Assembly (NCBI GenBank): GCA_015680685.1
Contig: MNCI01022309.1
Span: 25,234-89,233, forward strand
Source: Gnetum montanum
Taxonomy: Eukaryota > Streptophyta > Gnetopsida > Gnetales > Gnetaceae
Direction: 5' to 3'
DNA: 64,000 nt
A program made the position numbers and the translations under genes. Positions 1 to 12,300 of this stretch are shown piece by piece. The notes under the pieces were generated by a model that had not been told where the DNA came from, made no database searches, and saw only the letters and a program-made list of their open reading frames with translations. Position 1 is the first letter of the stretch. Each line of letters opens with the position of its first letter.

Positions 1-299
1 GGTACACCTATAACAACCAATGCAGTGCCTAAGGTTAACACACCTAAATGAGTGGTTGAAGCCAATAGCTTCCCAGAGGATCCTAATCCTTGCACACTCC
101 CTAATCAATGCCCGATTAAAGAAGGAGACCTAGTCCTTAAGGCCATCTGTGAACACCCAGATAAATTCTTAGCTAACTGGGAAGGGCCCTACTTAGTCAC
201 CAAGGTGTACAATAACGAAGCATTCAAACTTGCTGACATGGATGGGAACAAGTTTGCTAATCCTACAAATCACTTGTACCTAAAATGGTACTATGTCTA
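1..299 (+). pseudogene. Integrase C-terminal domain, TatA-1 (partial)
   Basis: Tail of the pol polyprotein, the C-terminal DNA-binding region of integrase. The frame is open from position 1 to a TGA at 49-51, then from 52 to a TAA at 298-300. Visible motifs are KEGDLVLKAI, DKFLANWEGPYLVTKV, AFKLADMDGN and the end HLYLKWYYV, which match the GDLVLR...NWEGPY...L.DLDG...LKKYY pattern of Tat/Ogre integrases. The same stretch with one more nonsense change is at about 34130-34310 on the minus strand in the chimeric element. The window edge prevents judging the catalytic core. The internal TGA marks it as non-functional. Confidence 0.85.
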
Positions 300-640
300 A
301 TAACTTGAGATACATAACAATCCTAGCATCATGATCTAAAACTGATACCATAGAACGATCCTAGGGCTATGACTTAAAACTAGCACCACAGAGTGTCCTG
401 GAATCATGACAATAAACCAACACCATAGAGCTCTGTTTGGCATGACATTGAATTGCCACATATGTCTACCATGATGCAAAACTAGCATCCAAAGTCCACT
501 AAGACTATAAACTAGTTTGCCTCTACACAGTTTGCTACGACTTTAAACTAGCAATGCACCATTCGCTACGATGTTAAAATGGTACCGTCCAAAGGGTTAT
601 GACGTGAAACTAACCCGTAATGGTCCACTAAGACAATAAA
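300..640 (+). repeat. Degenerate post-integrase tandem repeat, about 35-45 bp period
   Basis: Starting just after the pol stop there are about eight imperfect units containing variants of CTATGACTTAAAACTAGCA (for example near 370, 505, 545 and 605). Spacing is irregular. Some units read YDFKLA or YDVKM, the same peptide theme as the clean 30-bp array at 33670-34110. The position directly after integrase is the same in both copies, so this is an element feature and not a random satellite. Confidence 0.65.
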
Positions 641-1742
641 CTGGTGACATCATCAACTACCAGGAAATACTTGAAAAGATATGTTGCTGCAATTGGCTGT
701 ACCTATTCCACAAAAACTCATTGCATAATTTGTCTCACGGACCCTGATGAAGCTAATGCTGTTCATAACCCTGTCTGCTTTGAAATTGCACACGATGGCT
801 CCATCTCCTCAGTTTTTTCAAGTTTAAATTACTTAGTTAACCGATTCATTTGTGGTTTTCTTATATTCTTGGAGTTGTATTTGTAGGATGACATGCTTGA
901 GGCGTTCGTGCATAGATGCACTTCATCATGATGACGAGGTATCACATTCTTCCTAATGCCTGCAACTGGGCTAATCAATCCATTCATAATTACATTCCTG
1001 ACTCCTGATACATTCCCTATTCCCCATAATTTTCCCCTATCCTATTCAATTACACCCCCTTGATACATTCTACTCATCCCAAAACTCTTGATACACTGTT
1101 GCACACTGTGATTCTCTAAGCAGTTGCAACACATAATGCAATACATGGTACATGATACAAATGCAAATGCATGAGCATGAGGATAACACTGAAAACAATC
1201 TCTTCCAAGCAAACAAGAAAAAAAAAGAAAAAAAAAAGAAAAATATCAAAGAGAAAAATGCACAAAAAAGGTCTTCATGACCCCGTTAACATCATAGACC
1301 AAAGACTATTGGCTATTCTCATACAAGCCCCAGGCGAGAAGGTAATTGTCTTGGAAAATAGTTACACTCGTGTCTCAAATTATCATGTTGCACATCATCA
1401 CGTGTCTTTGGCTATTTACAACAAGCTCCTATAAACACTCTACAAGAGCCCCATTTCTCCAAAGAACGTACTTCCTATGTCTTGGTTTCAAGTCTGCTAA
1501 AAAACCGACTACCAACAAGAACTAAAGATATGGCTTGTTCATGTGAGAGCATTCCTCTTCCACAATTTCAATAGAAATTATAACTCTTGATCAACTCTTG
1601 ATTTCCCCAGTTATAACCAATCCCCATGCATCTTGAACTACATTTCCCAAATCCCATGTACTTCTAAACAAGGTAAGATGACATCCAGTCAAGGGCCGAT
1701 GGATAATGCTTGGTACTTGGTTGTTCATCGTGTTTTGCACTT
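641..1742. other. 3' untranslated part of TatA-1, no gene recognised
   Basis: About 1.1 kb between the repeat array and the polypurine tract. It contains an A-rich run near 1216-1255 and short chance ORFs (644-886, 1171-1434) with no motif I recognise. The last about 60 bp are similar to the sequence before the TatC 3' LTRs, which places this stretch in the element's 3' region. In related elements this interval sometimes holds an extra ORF, but none is legible here. Confidence 0.5.
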
Positions 1743-1796
1743 CTTTGTCAATGCCTCTTAGGTGGATTCCTCTAGATGTCAACAAATAGGGACCAA
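1743..1796 (+). promoter_or_regulatory. Hairpin and polypurine tract before the TatA-1 3' LTR
   Basis: Plus-strand priming site for reverse transcription. The arms CTTTGTCAATGCCT (1743-1756) and AGATGTCAACAAAT (1774-1787) are imperfect inverted repeats. The second arm runs into the degraded purine tract AAATAGGGA, and the LTR starts at 1797. The same hairpin occurs before two TatC 3' LTRs (32400-32443 and 53226-53269), where the tract reads AAAGAGGGG. Confidence 0.7.
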
Positions 1797-3493
1797 TGAA
1801 ACACCACTAATTTCGGCCTAACACTTTGAAACAAGAAAAAATTAGATCCTTTTTAGCTTTCGGAAGGCAAAATTTGACTAAGGCATGGAACTCATGCCCA
1901 ACTTGCTCAAGCTAGCTTGCCCTCAGCGTGAGTAACTCCAACAGCTTTAAAATCAAGTAAAATTTGGTCCAAATATGAGGGTGCAAGCCATCCTCAAGGG
2001 CCACTGATGTCCACTCCAAGTTTCAGCATTCAGAATTCAAATTTCAGGATAAATTGTACACATTTTCTCACTCACGCTTATGGTCACGCTGGCAGCGTGA
2101 GTACAATGTGAGAAAATCTAGGAAGTCTCAAAACTGAGTTGAAATGACTTGATTTCAAGGTGAAATTCATCCTCAGGATTCATTTGTGACAACTTCAAGT
2201 TCTAACCTCCAGAATGCTAGATTTTAGGTCCAAAATTGCAAGTCTTTGTCACTCATGCTGAGGTCACGCGGACAGCGTGAGTCCAGCGTGGGCTGCCAAA
2301 AGTGGCTCAAAACAAGTCACTCTCAAGATCAATTTTTGATTTTCAAATCACTCTTAGAGTCATAGATAATTAGGAAATCGTTTCACTTAAAGAACAGGCT
2401 TCAAAAATCAAAATTTGATGTGAAATATGTCATTTTAGCTCACTCACGCTGAGGTCACGTTGACAATGTGAGTGCATCATGAGTACTAGTCATGCTCAAT
2501 GAAAAGCACACCAAACATACATTAAGGACATTCCAAGACAAAATCAGCTCACACTGGAAGTCCTGGTGAGATAGAGATGCCTCAAATAGCCACAAAACCA
2601 CTCAAATTGACATCCTATAACAGTCAATGTAAGGACTGAGAAGTTTCAAGTGAGCCAGAGTCAATCTCTCTTGTTGTACATTATCATTTTCATTGTAAAT
2701 TTTCATCATTTGTGACCTTGCCAAGCTCTTACACTTAAAGTTGTATGTGTTTCCATGAGCGTAAGGTAGCTTGAGTAAGCTAACACACGCTGTAAGATAC
2801 AATACATCCAGTCAAGAATGTAGCCTACCCACACGTGTCCAACTCACACATAGCTGTCCATCAAACACGTGTCACATGATCCATTTTCCTCTCATCTCTC
2901 AGCCATTGATTCCAGCTATAAATTTTGCACCCGATCCTAGCCAAACCTTATAAATACCTTGTCAATTTACATAAACAAGGTTGGCAATTTTGAAGGTTGA
3001 TGGCTTAGGAAACACTGAATAGCAACTTTTGGACTCTCAGGTACACCTAATCCTAGCATCCAAGGACCTACAAGTACATTGCTCCAAGGCTTAACACTTG
3101 ACTTGCCATCCACATGTGCAGCTACGCTTTGACCAATACACATTCACTCTAAGCAATACAATACAGTTCATTTTTTTCTTCCATTATATTGTTTACTCTA
3201 TTTTACATTCAATTTACGTTTTGTTTGCAATACTGTTCTGTATACGATCTATTTGCATTTTGTGCATCACTATTTACATTTTGAACATCAGTTACGATAA
3301 CCCCAATGCAAGCCATAGCTTACATTCGGGGAAGTCCTTGGTTGATTTGCATGTAGTCCATCCAAGGCACTCTACCTTCATTTTATTTTCTAGCTTGCCC
3401 TCACATGAAGGTAGAGTCAACTATGTCTGTCCGATGATCTTTCATTCTTTGTTTTTCCCTTCCAGTCTTATGTCGATGATTTCGGTCAGTACA
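1797..3493 (+). repeat. 3' LTR of TatA-1 (1697 bp)
   Basis: Long terminal repeat bounded by TGAAACACC and CAGTACA. It is similar along its length to the minus-strand LTR at 37334-39018 (1685 bp). U3 carries a degenerate repeat of about 170-190 bp with palindromic cores (1909-2471). A TATA box TATAAATA lies at 2949-2956, and the following leader with AGTCCTTGGTTGATTTGC (near 3330) is also kept at 57173-57560 and at 37334-37700. The open frame at 3098-3496 is a by-product of this conserved leader and not a gene. TGATT follows the LTR and belongs to the interrupted Athila-like LTR. Confidence 0.88.
1909..2475 (+). repeat. U3 palindrome array of TatA-1
   Basis: Palindromic cores such as CACGCTGGCAGCGTGA (2085), CACGCGGACAGCGTGA (2265) and the decayed CACGTTGACAATGTGA (2456), plus a half-site AGCGTGAG near 1925. 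Core spacing is about 170, 180 and 191 bp. The sequence between cores is itself repeated (CATCCTCA, ACTTCAAG and similar words recur). The array lies 0.5-1 kb upstream of the TATA box at 2949. The homologous LTR at 37334-39018 has the same array at about 38250-38900. Confidence 0.75.
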
Positions 3494-4192
3494 TGATTAT
3501 TATCTTCTCAATTCCACTTGTGATGCATAAAGGTATGGTTAAGTGTAATTGAGGCACATGATTTGTATAGCTTTTATGTTTTATATCTATTGGGTCTAAG
3601 TATGAAAATAAAGTATTTAATTGCCAATTAATCTAGTAACTAACTAATTCTTTAAACTAATCCTAACATAAGCATCCATTCCCATCTACCATACACATCC
3701 TTAAACACATGCAACATTACTAGGTTACCAAGCATTAAGTGCTACTAGGATTACCAAATGTTAAATGTATGTTTGAGATGGTTATACTTATGTTCTTTAA
3801 TTAATTGAATTTACTTAATTAATTAATTAATTAATAGTAATTACATTAAAGAAAAGATTATGCTAGATCCAAATACTAAAAGGTTTATGAAGAAAGCTCA
3901 TCTTTATTGCTATTCACACCAAGGTGCTCAGATACATTAGTTCTTGAATATAGATTTGTACACTTATCACTCTTACTATGGGAACTTAAAAGACATGCTA
4001 ACTTTGGAAAGAAAAAAATGCAAGAATTCAGCTAGCAACTAATGAATGGATGTCATAAATGCAACTGGATAACACATTGATATAGTTAAAACAAGACTTT
4101 GCATTGATAGGTTTAGGTCAACGTAGCAAACCATGCGTTGACATGACTGCATTGATGAGATCCCATTGACGTAGTCAAATGATGCATCATCA
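3494..4192 (-). repeat. 3' LTR of M, truncated by the TatA insertion
   Basis: Similar to 15598-16450, for example the shared stretch around AAGGTATGGTTAAGTGTAA (3530 and 15760). On the minus strand the LTR starts TGATGATGCATCA at 4192. It breaks off at 3494, where TGATT abuts the end of the TatA 3' LTR. Together with 39019-39150 it makes about 826 bp, close to the 853 bp of the 5' LTR. An AATTAATT-rich stretch lies at 3800-3840. Confidence 0.85.
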
Positions 4193-4206
4193 TAATCCCA
4201 CAACTA
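4193..4206 (-). promoter_or_regulatory. Polypurine tract of M
   Basis: Read on the minus strand, AGTTGTGGGATTA directly precedes the LTR start TGATGATG. The AthD copy D2 has CGTGGGGGTA at the equivalent place (55404-55414). This site primes plus-strand synthesis and shows that 3494-4192 is the 3' LTR. Confidence 0.75.
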
Positions 4207-4439
4207 AATGAAAATTGATCCTCAAGTGAACAAGAGGAATAAGTTCTTTACAAAATTTTGGGAAGGTATGAGATTATCAACTAACTCACTGACACACAAA
4301 CCGACTCAAATAAACATTAAGTGCCCAAGTGTATAGATTTTCAATTAAAACAAAAATGGTTTAACATGACAATAAAATTGCACACCGTGACAAAATTTAA
4401 TAGCATAACTCCTTTGGTGACTTGAAGACAAGGAAGGAC

Positions 4440-7340
4440 CTTCTCCTACCTCTAGTGCATGCGACTATTATGGTTGAGGTTGTGGTTTTGGCTATCTAGT
4501 TGTAGCTATAACTTCGTTCAGAAGATAGACAGAATCTAGAAATTCTTTCATCTTCTTCTCCTTACTCCTAGGATCATATGTGGTTCACCTAGTAGTGCTA
4601 ATGTGAACTGGTATGGAAACATCCCAAGGATAGGGCATTGTAGAAAACAACTCCTTGGCATTGATAAACTAGGCAGCAAATTGTTTGTGTTCAATGTTGA
4701 ACACCCTAACTGCATTCAACAAATCTTGGTAGTTATTCATTCTTTTGGCCAAGTTCTCAATTTTTGATCTCTAATCTACAAATTTTGCCTTAAAAACCTC
4801 AAGTTTGGCACTATCTTTTTCGAGCTTATGTTTTGTATCTTTATGGTACTTGAACTTAACCCCATACAAAAGGTATGAGATGGCCACTTGTTCCTCAAAT
4901 TCTAACCATGGCCTTCTGACAGTTAACATCTCCAGGTTTGAGTAATGAAGGTAGCCAAACTCCATGTACTCCATCATCTCCTTGATCTATAGCTTCTTGA
5001 GGTGAATTTTTGTCTTATTATACATATTTAGTTCGTCAAAGATGGGTTGCCGCATGTCACTTCCTTGTTGAAGCTATTGGAGAATCTCATTCATTTTTGC
5101 CTTCACCAATTTAATCTCTTTTTCATTGATCCCCTTTTGAAGGCCAACCTAGTCTTTGTAATCGTTCTTTACCCTTTTAAATTTGAGGGCCTCATTTTTC
5201 TAGGTAATGATCTTGATTGTAGATTTCTGATCTACGGCATGGATATCCTCCATTGAGAGATTATGATTTTCTACTATCAACCTTCTCAATTCATTATTTA
5301 CCCTAGCAAGCCACTACTATTGTTGGTGAATGAATTCAACCATTTGTTCTTTTTGATTTTTGAAATTTCACAAGCAATAGTTCTCCTGCGTCATAATGAC
5401 ATTTTCTTGGTGAATCTTTAATAAGTCATTCTAAATGTTGTAGATGGTGGAATCTACTAAGGATTGGTTGAAGATTGTTGGCTCCTTCACATACTTAGCC
5501 TCCTGAAGTTTTGCTTGAAGCTATTGAAAAACTTCATATCTACTTATTTCTTGGTTGAACATAGTGGGATTAGTGAGGCAGGCTTTCAAATCTATAACCT
5601 CAACAACCATATGTCGATTTTTAGTAGTGGCTACCTCAAGTTGGGTGTTGGTAATGAGGAACTTACCCCTAGCCTCAAGCAACTTTGACTGGGTTGCTGA
5701 AATGTTATTTGAAAGATCAAAGATATTTGAAATTAGTTGCTCAGTTCCTACTAGTTGGTCCAACAACTTCTCATGTTGGGCTATGCTGAACATCCCACTT
5801 CTTGCTCTTGTGGACATTTGCATGTCTCTAAGTGTAGCTACATTTGGTATAGATGCCTCTTGGGTGTTGAGTGGATTGACCATTCTATTAGTAACTACCT
5901 CTACTGCCATCTCTTGTCTATAGTGCTACATCACCAAAATAGTTACCCCCTCATCCTTCTCCAAGCGTACTAAAAAGGTGTAGCATTCTCAGAGATTTCT
6001 AAGAATTATTGTTATTGAGAGAGGAACATTCTTATCTCTCGGGCACTAGGATTCAATGTTATGAGCACCTACATTCTTTGAGTAGAAAAAATTAATGTCG
6101 AATCCTTCATCTTGCTAATTGATCTTGCCACTTCATTGAGATGGCTCAATGTTGGCCTGTAGATAGAGGGTTCACCACCACTTAGTCTTACTTGCTGTTG
6201 TTGTAGGAGTTGCTCACAGAGTTTGTACATGCATTAAATGGTAGCGTAGGTCTCTAATGTTGATTGTTCATGAGTGGGTGGTGGTGGTAGTTTCTCCTCT
6301 TTTAACACCTTAGAAGATACTTTTTGCTTCATCATTTCTACCTAAGAGGCAGTAGGAGCATGTTTGAGTGTATCATTGGAATAATGGGCTATTCCTCATC
6401 TTTTGCATAATTTTGGAATAAGGAATGGAAAGGGGAATGCCTTCCTCCAATGCTCATTTTCTTTAAAGCACTTCTCCACCTCAAGATATATCAACTATGG
6501 GAGGTTGATTGAAAATTTCTCACTTAGAGCGATGCATGCATGGGCGGAAAAGACTATCAACTTGCTAGGCCTTACCATAAAATTGAGGTGGTAGGCTACT
6601 ATCTTGAAGTAGGCACATTTCACCATTGTGAGTGCACCATAATCCTTATGGTCAGCACCATAACATCATTGGGCCCACTCCTTTTTTTCCCATTGGGTCC
6701 TCTTCAATTGATATTTCTACCAAGGTTGCCCTAGTTTCTAGAAACCCAAGGATCTAAGAAATAGCCTCCACCAAGTAGGATACATTGATGACCTTGATTT
6801 TCACTATGGCATCGCCCTAACTATTGTTCTAGAACAGATAAGTCTCTCCCATGTATCATTCTCTCTTGGATGAGAGAATAGGCCACATGGGAGAAGACTG
6901 TAGTTGAGTCTTGACATCTTCGAGGGCAAAGTTCAAGAAAAATTCAAAATCTAGTTCTTAGAGGACTACTTTTTGGATCTTCTTAGCTTTGATTTGGCAT
7001 AAGCAGGCCTCTTTTAGGGTGATCTCAAGGTTCGGTCTTGGTTTGGGTATCTCATCTTGATGGGATTGCTTTGTTTTAGCTTCCAGAATCTATTGGACAA
7101 ATTCCAGTTCAGGCTCCTCCCAAAGAGGTCCTGTTGCATGTGTCTCAGTTGTCTGCTCTTGGGTCGGCAATGCTTCGTGGCCTATGGCTACTGCTTCCTT
7201 GGTTGGAAAGATTCTACTTATTGCCCATTCTTAGGTCAAGGCATCATCTATAATCACAAAGGATTAGCATTTGATGGGTAACTTAAACATTTGGGGTACC
7301 TTGTCTCTTAGATCATTTACACTTAGCTAAGTTGTGATCA
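4440..7340 (-). pseudogene. Extra ORF between pol and 3' LTR, coiled-coil protein of M (decayed)
   Basis: Minus-strand coding remnant. At 5910-5521 the pieces HEKLLDQLVGTEQLISNIFD and LLEARGKFLITNTQLEVA align with the D2 ORF (HEDVLDKLLQRRQVLTSLFD, ISTKGKLVISEVRVEHA). At 4977-4771, YLHYSNLEMLTVRRPWLE aligns with the D2 segment LRYANLAMLTAGCPRSELEQ. The sequence is rich in L, E, K and Q in a heptad-like pattern, so a coiled coil is likely. The region at 6000-7340 on the same strand reads as a further N-terminal part with many stops. Athila-type elements often carry an extra ORF here. Its function is not known to me; the frames are too broken to define a start. Confidence 0.6.
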
Positions 7341-9380
7341 TGGTAGGTTCATTTTAAATATTATTTTATTGTTATTTTTAACATGATGGCTACCAAATTT
7401 TGTTGAAAAGGTTTAACACTCATTAATTAGTGATTTTAATATTATATTATTGGTTAAACCTTGTGGGAGTTAGAAAATTTCTAAAAATTTTTCCATTAAA
7501 AACCTAAGTTTTATGGCCCCCATGATGGAAAGCGCACCTCCAATAGTTGCAAGAATGAATATCGAGGTTAATTAGACAAGTAGTGCTAAAGTTATGGGCT
7601 CTAGAAGGTTTTGGGCTTTAAAAATTGCAAAAACGCCTTCCGCATTTGAAAGTTAATGATAAAACATTTCAAAGTGTTGGGTGCTATTGATAGAATTTTT
7701 TCCTTGTGTTAATGGGTTCCTATATATGGGTTCATGTTGACATGACCAACTACATCAACAGGGTCCCATCAACATGGCTAAAAAATAAAATTTTTTCCTT
7801 TGAAAATATGAAGAAAAATAAGGAAATTTTTCATGAAATTGGAGTCCATAGAGATCTAACAAGGCCAACAACATGATGAAATGCTCAAAGAGGGCTAGAT
7901 AATTCAAAAAAGGATATTTTTATAGGAAAAATATTAGAGAAAACTTTAAAAAGGAGTGAAAAACTAGATGGAATCAATGTGGAGCATGAATCATTTAAAT
8001 GTGAAAATTTCTAAGGGATGTGGAATTTAACTAGCCCAACTAAGAAGTATGCAAGTGGGTCCTCCCCATAGCAAGTTCATGTCCTTAATGCCCTTGCATG
8101 CCCTCAAACAAAAGAGTCCTTAGGCCCCATAGATGATAAATGGTCATGGTTAGTTAAGGACCAATTCTCCAAAGAAACTATTAAAGAATTTTGATTGTAT
8201 CAAACCAAGACATTGAAACAAACATGAAAAAAAGCAATGAGATGAGTTATGGAAAGCATAAATGGGAGGGAGAGAGTGTAGAATAGAGCCTTGATATCAT
8301 GGTCACAGGAAGTCCCTTGTGGATTTGTGATTAATATGACTTGATAAAATTCATCCTTATTTTGAATTAAGACCAACCACTTTCAATAACTTTGTATTGA
8401 TACTCTTAGTCTAGTCCACTCCCCAAGGCATAACAATACCTCCACAAATCAATCATCATTCCTTAAAGAGAAGGAAAAAGAAGTAGGAAGTAATAAGGAC
8501 CTTAGTTAGAGGAGACCTATAGGCATGAGTAACATGTCTTTCTAGTCTCATAACCAATGCTTGTAGCCTATTATTTTTTCTAAGGGGTGTGCTTTGAATT
8601 TTCATTATTATTATTTTTTTCATTTTCTATTTTTGATGGAAACCACACCATGAAAAGACTTTTTGACTTTCTATTATTGATCAATAATGGAATGGAAAAG
8701 GACCCGTAAAGATATTGATGCATCCCATGAGGGTAGAAAAGTACAAAAAGCATCAAATCCCCTTGAAGTCACATCCTTTTTTCTCTATTTAATCCATCCC
8801 AAGCTTGGAAACTACCAAGATCACTAGTTTGTCAAAAGTTTCACTTAAGAAGGAACCTCATACTTCCAAAACAATGGAAAACCATAGAGTTCTATGGATT
8901 AGTAGATGATGTGGACTCAGTGCTTGTTAACATGAAAATAAACCATGTCTTAGTTATCAACCATCAAAATTCAAAGATAGAATTCAAACATAAGTAATCA
9001 AATAACATTATAGTACAAAAAAACATGAATTAATAACTACAGTTTCACTTAGTCTTGGTGGTAATAAAGAAGAAAAAATAAAACATAAGGAAATCATAAA
9101 AGAAATCCAAACCAAATAAAGTAAAATATAGAGGAAATTATAACACATTCAAGAAATGGAAAACATAATAAAAGCAAGTAAAACAAAAAATGGTGTAAAA
9201 AAAAAGTGAGAAACTAAGGAGCCACATTAATTAATCAGCATGAATGGCCATCTCCCCCATGATTGAGTTGTAAGGAGGAGATTTGCAATATTAAATGTGC
9301 TTGCTCATCTATTGATTCATTGTGGTCATGGGCTAACTTGGGCTCATGAAAATTTTTAACTTATTATGTGTTGACTAGTT
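7341..9380 (-). other. Conserved non-coding spacer between pol and the extra ORF in M
   Basis: AT-rich, no ORF. Several blocks are shared with the same place in other copies: CAAGTGGGTCCTCCCCATAG near 8049 matches CAAGTGGGTCCCCCCCAAAG near 46400 in D1, and its reverse complement matches N near 30400. GATGTCACATCC-like blocks occur near 8766 and 47070. The conservation among three copies of two families suggests a structural or regulatory role, but I see no defined motif. Confidence 0.5.
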
Positions 9381-9389
9381 GTTTCTAGT

Positions 9390-12300
9390 TTGGGCTTTTA
9401 GGTTTGTATATTAACATGGCCCTAGAAGAAAAGGGTTCATAAATGATATAAGGTCCCTTCAACAACATTTGGAACTTAGTTCATTGTGGAATATGTGTGG
9501 TGTTCCAATAGAGGACCTTATTTCTTGGTTTAAATTTTACTTTCCTTATTCTAAGGTCATGTCATTGTTTATTAAATGCCTTATGCATTTTGTTTGATGA
9601 TAAGGCCATCAATTGGTTCTCATCTAGCAAGTTGAGATTTATTAATCATTCTTTTTATGCTAGAATTAGGTTAAGGTTGAGGTCACAAGAAGTTCTACTT
9701 GGATCCGTAGGTTGGTAGTTTTCTATACACAAGTTAGTAGGGAGAGTATCCAATAGGAAGTTTTCAAGTGGAGCAGTAGGTCCAAAGGGGAACATTGGGT
9801 TTTATAATCCAATCCCTCATATATTTACTAATAGATCATGTTAGAATTTTTGTAATTTCCTTATTGGTAAATTCTACTTAACCATTTTCTTAGGGCTAGT
9901 AGAGTGTTATTAATTTATGTTTAACCCCCAAGCATTGCATGAGCTTCCAAAAAGTGGTGACAGTAAAATGAGTTCCATTGTTAGAAATAATTGCATGTGG
10001 CACCAAAAACCTATTCACAACATGTTGTTATAAAAATGTAGTCATAGAAGATGTGTAATTGATGATGACTATAGCTTCTACTCATTTCATATAATATTCA
10101 TCAATGACTATAATGTATGCCTTTCCATTCAACATGGGAGTGATGGAACCCATGAAGTTAATACCCCAAATATCAAAGGGCTCTAGAGGTTGGATTCATT
10201 GTTGGGGTACCTCTAGATGAGTAGTCATTCCACCATTGCATTATCAATGTTCATAAGAGTAGATGAAGTGGTGGACATCCTCAAAAAATGTTGGCTAATA
10301 ATACCCTACCATGAGGATCTTATTGGTCATGTGTCTTCCAGCATACTGCCCCCCACAAGGGTCTCTATGAGCATCTTGGAGAATGCACAGTTGGTCATCA
10401 TCAAGAACACACCAGCGAATGAAGCCATTGGTACATACCTTGTAAATATGTTCATTGATCTCCATGAAGCATTTTGGCTAGTTGAGAAACTCTTGTTTCT
10501 TCATGTTGCTCTACTCCTATGGCATCTCTTAAGTAAGAAGGTCGGTAAGAATGCCATCATACTAATTGGTTGCCATGGACATTTATTTAGTTATAGCCCT
10601 ATAAAAGAGGATTTTATTAGGAGATTAATCTAATAAAGGGCTTTTCTCCTCTTTTCTATCCCATTGTAATCAAGATGGGTGGGCAGCAACCACGTTCTTG
10701 GTCTCTTCTTGATCTACTATTGTGAGATCAAACTTCTATAAGATCACCAATCATCGTATGAAATGGGGGCTTACCATTGGCTTATTCATTAGGAATGGAA
10801 ATGCACTGTGGTCTATGTGCATAAAGACCTTGTACCCAAGAACATATTTTCTAAATTTTTTCAAGGTATACACCACAATCATTAGCTCTTTATCCATGGT
10901 GGTTTAGTTTAGTTGTGCACCTACAATGCTCTTTCTTGTACAATGGATGTAATATGGATGTTTCTGATTGTTCAACTATGAGGATGGCTCCCAAGGAATA
11001 ATTTGATGCATCTATCATAACATGGAAGGATTTGGACCAATTAGGTAGTCATAGGATTGGAGTTTCCATGAGCTTTTACTTGAGATGTTAGAATGCATGC
11101 TTGCATTCCTTAATCTAGACAAACAGAATATTTTTCTTTTTTAGCTCCACCAATAGTTTAGCAATATTAGAGAAATTCTCTATGAGGTGCCAGTAGTAGC
11201 TAGTGTAACCAAGAAATGACCTCACATCTTTGACTATTTTTGGTTGTCTGGTAATTCATTGGATGATCCTTATTTTTTCAAGGTTCACCTTGATCCCTTT
11301 CTGAGAAATTCTATGTCCCAGAATAATCCTTTCTAGATCATAAAGTGGCTTTTCTACTAGTTGAGCCTAAGATTCACCTCCATACATCTTTTCAGTAATT
11401 TCTCAAGATGGTCTAAGGTTTGCTCAAATGTAGCCCCATAGGTGAAGAAGTCATCCATGAAGACTTCCACCTTGCTACCTATTTGCTATTGGAAGATGCT
11501 TAGGACAAGGTGTTGGAATGTGCCAAGGGCATTGCATAGACCAAAAGGAATCTTTCTATATGTAAAAGAACCCCAGGGACTTATGAATGTAGTTTTGGCA
11601 TCATCTTTGGGTGTAATTTGAATTTGGTTATAGCCACTATAATAATCCAGAAAGCTCTAGTAGTAATTTCTAGAAATGGTGTCCAACACCTGATCCAAAA
11701 ATGTTGTAGGAAAATGATCCTCAAATGATGGCATGTTTAATAGCCTATAGTTGATGTAGATCCTTAATTTTCCACCTTTCTTTGGCACTATCACAAGTGG
11801 TCTAATCCACTCGCTATTTGCAATGGGATAGATAAATCCTACCTTGAGAAGTTGTTCAATCTCCTCTTTAATAATCTACTTCAATTTGGGGTTCAACTAT
11901 TGATACAACTACCTCTTTAGTTTCATGGAGGGATTTGTGTAGATGCGATGCTAACATATCTTAGGATCAATTCTAGTGGGTTCAAGATATAACCAAGTAA
12001 AGGCTATTGGCCACTTCTTAGTCACTTTCAATAGCTTTTTATTCTATTCAGGAGCAAGGTTAACATTGATAATAACTAGCTTTCCATTGTTTAGAAAAAC
12101 ATATTCCATGCCAGCCAGTAGAGTTCTCAACACAAGGGGATCTTTTAAAAAATTATTAGGGATCTTGAACTCTTTCTAATTGGTTTCATTAGGTTTATGA
12201 TCAGATAGTTGACGATGAACTTGCTCTAGTTCATACATGCCTTCAATGTAGGCACGTGTAAGGCTCTTAGTTTATTCCATGCATATTGAGGAACTACTTT

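Larger units (their letters stand above)
1..3493 (+). mobile_element. 3' end of a Tat/Ogre-like Ty3 retrotransposon (TatA-1)
   Basis: Right part of an LTR retrotransposon that enters from beyond the left edge. In order it holds the integrase C-terminus, a short tandem-repeat array, about 1.1 kb without a recognisable gene, a hairpin and polypurine tract, and a complete 3' LTR. The LTR begins TGAAACACC, ends CAGTACA and is followed by TGATT, the proposed target-site duplication. The integrase tail (NWEGPYLVTKV, LADMDG) is typical of Tat/Ogre-lineage Ty3 elements. The element lies inside an Athila-like LTR that starts at 3494. The 5' half is not adjacent in this window; a matching TatA 5' LTR with the same flanking 5-mer lies inverted at 37334-39018. 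Confidence 0.85.

Noticed and set aside
3098-3496. 132-codon plus-strand ORF with homologous frames at 37319-37606 (-) and 57182-57445 (-)
   Set aside because: Similarity comes from the conserved leader of Tat LTRs (after the TATA box). The frames are hydrophobic, differ in phase between copies and end at the LTR boundary.
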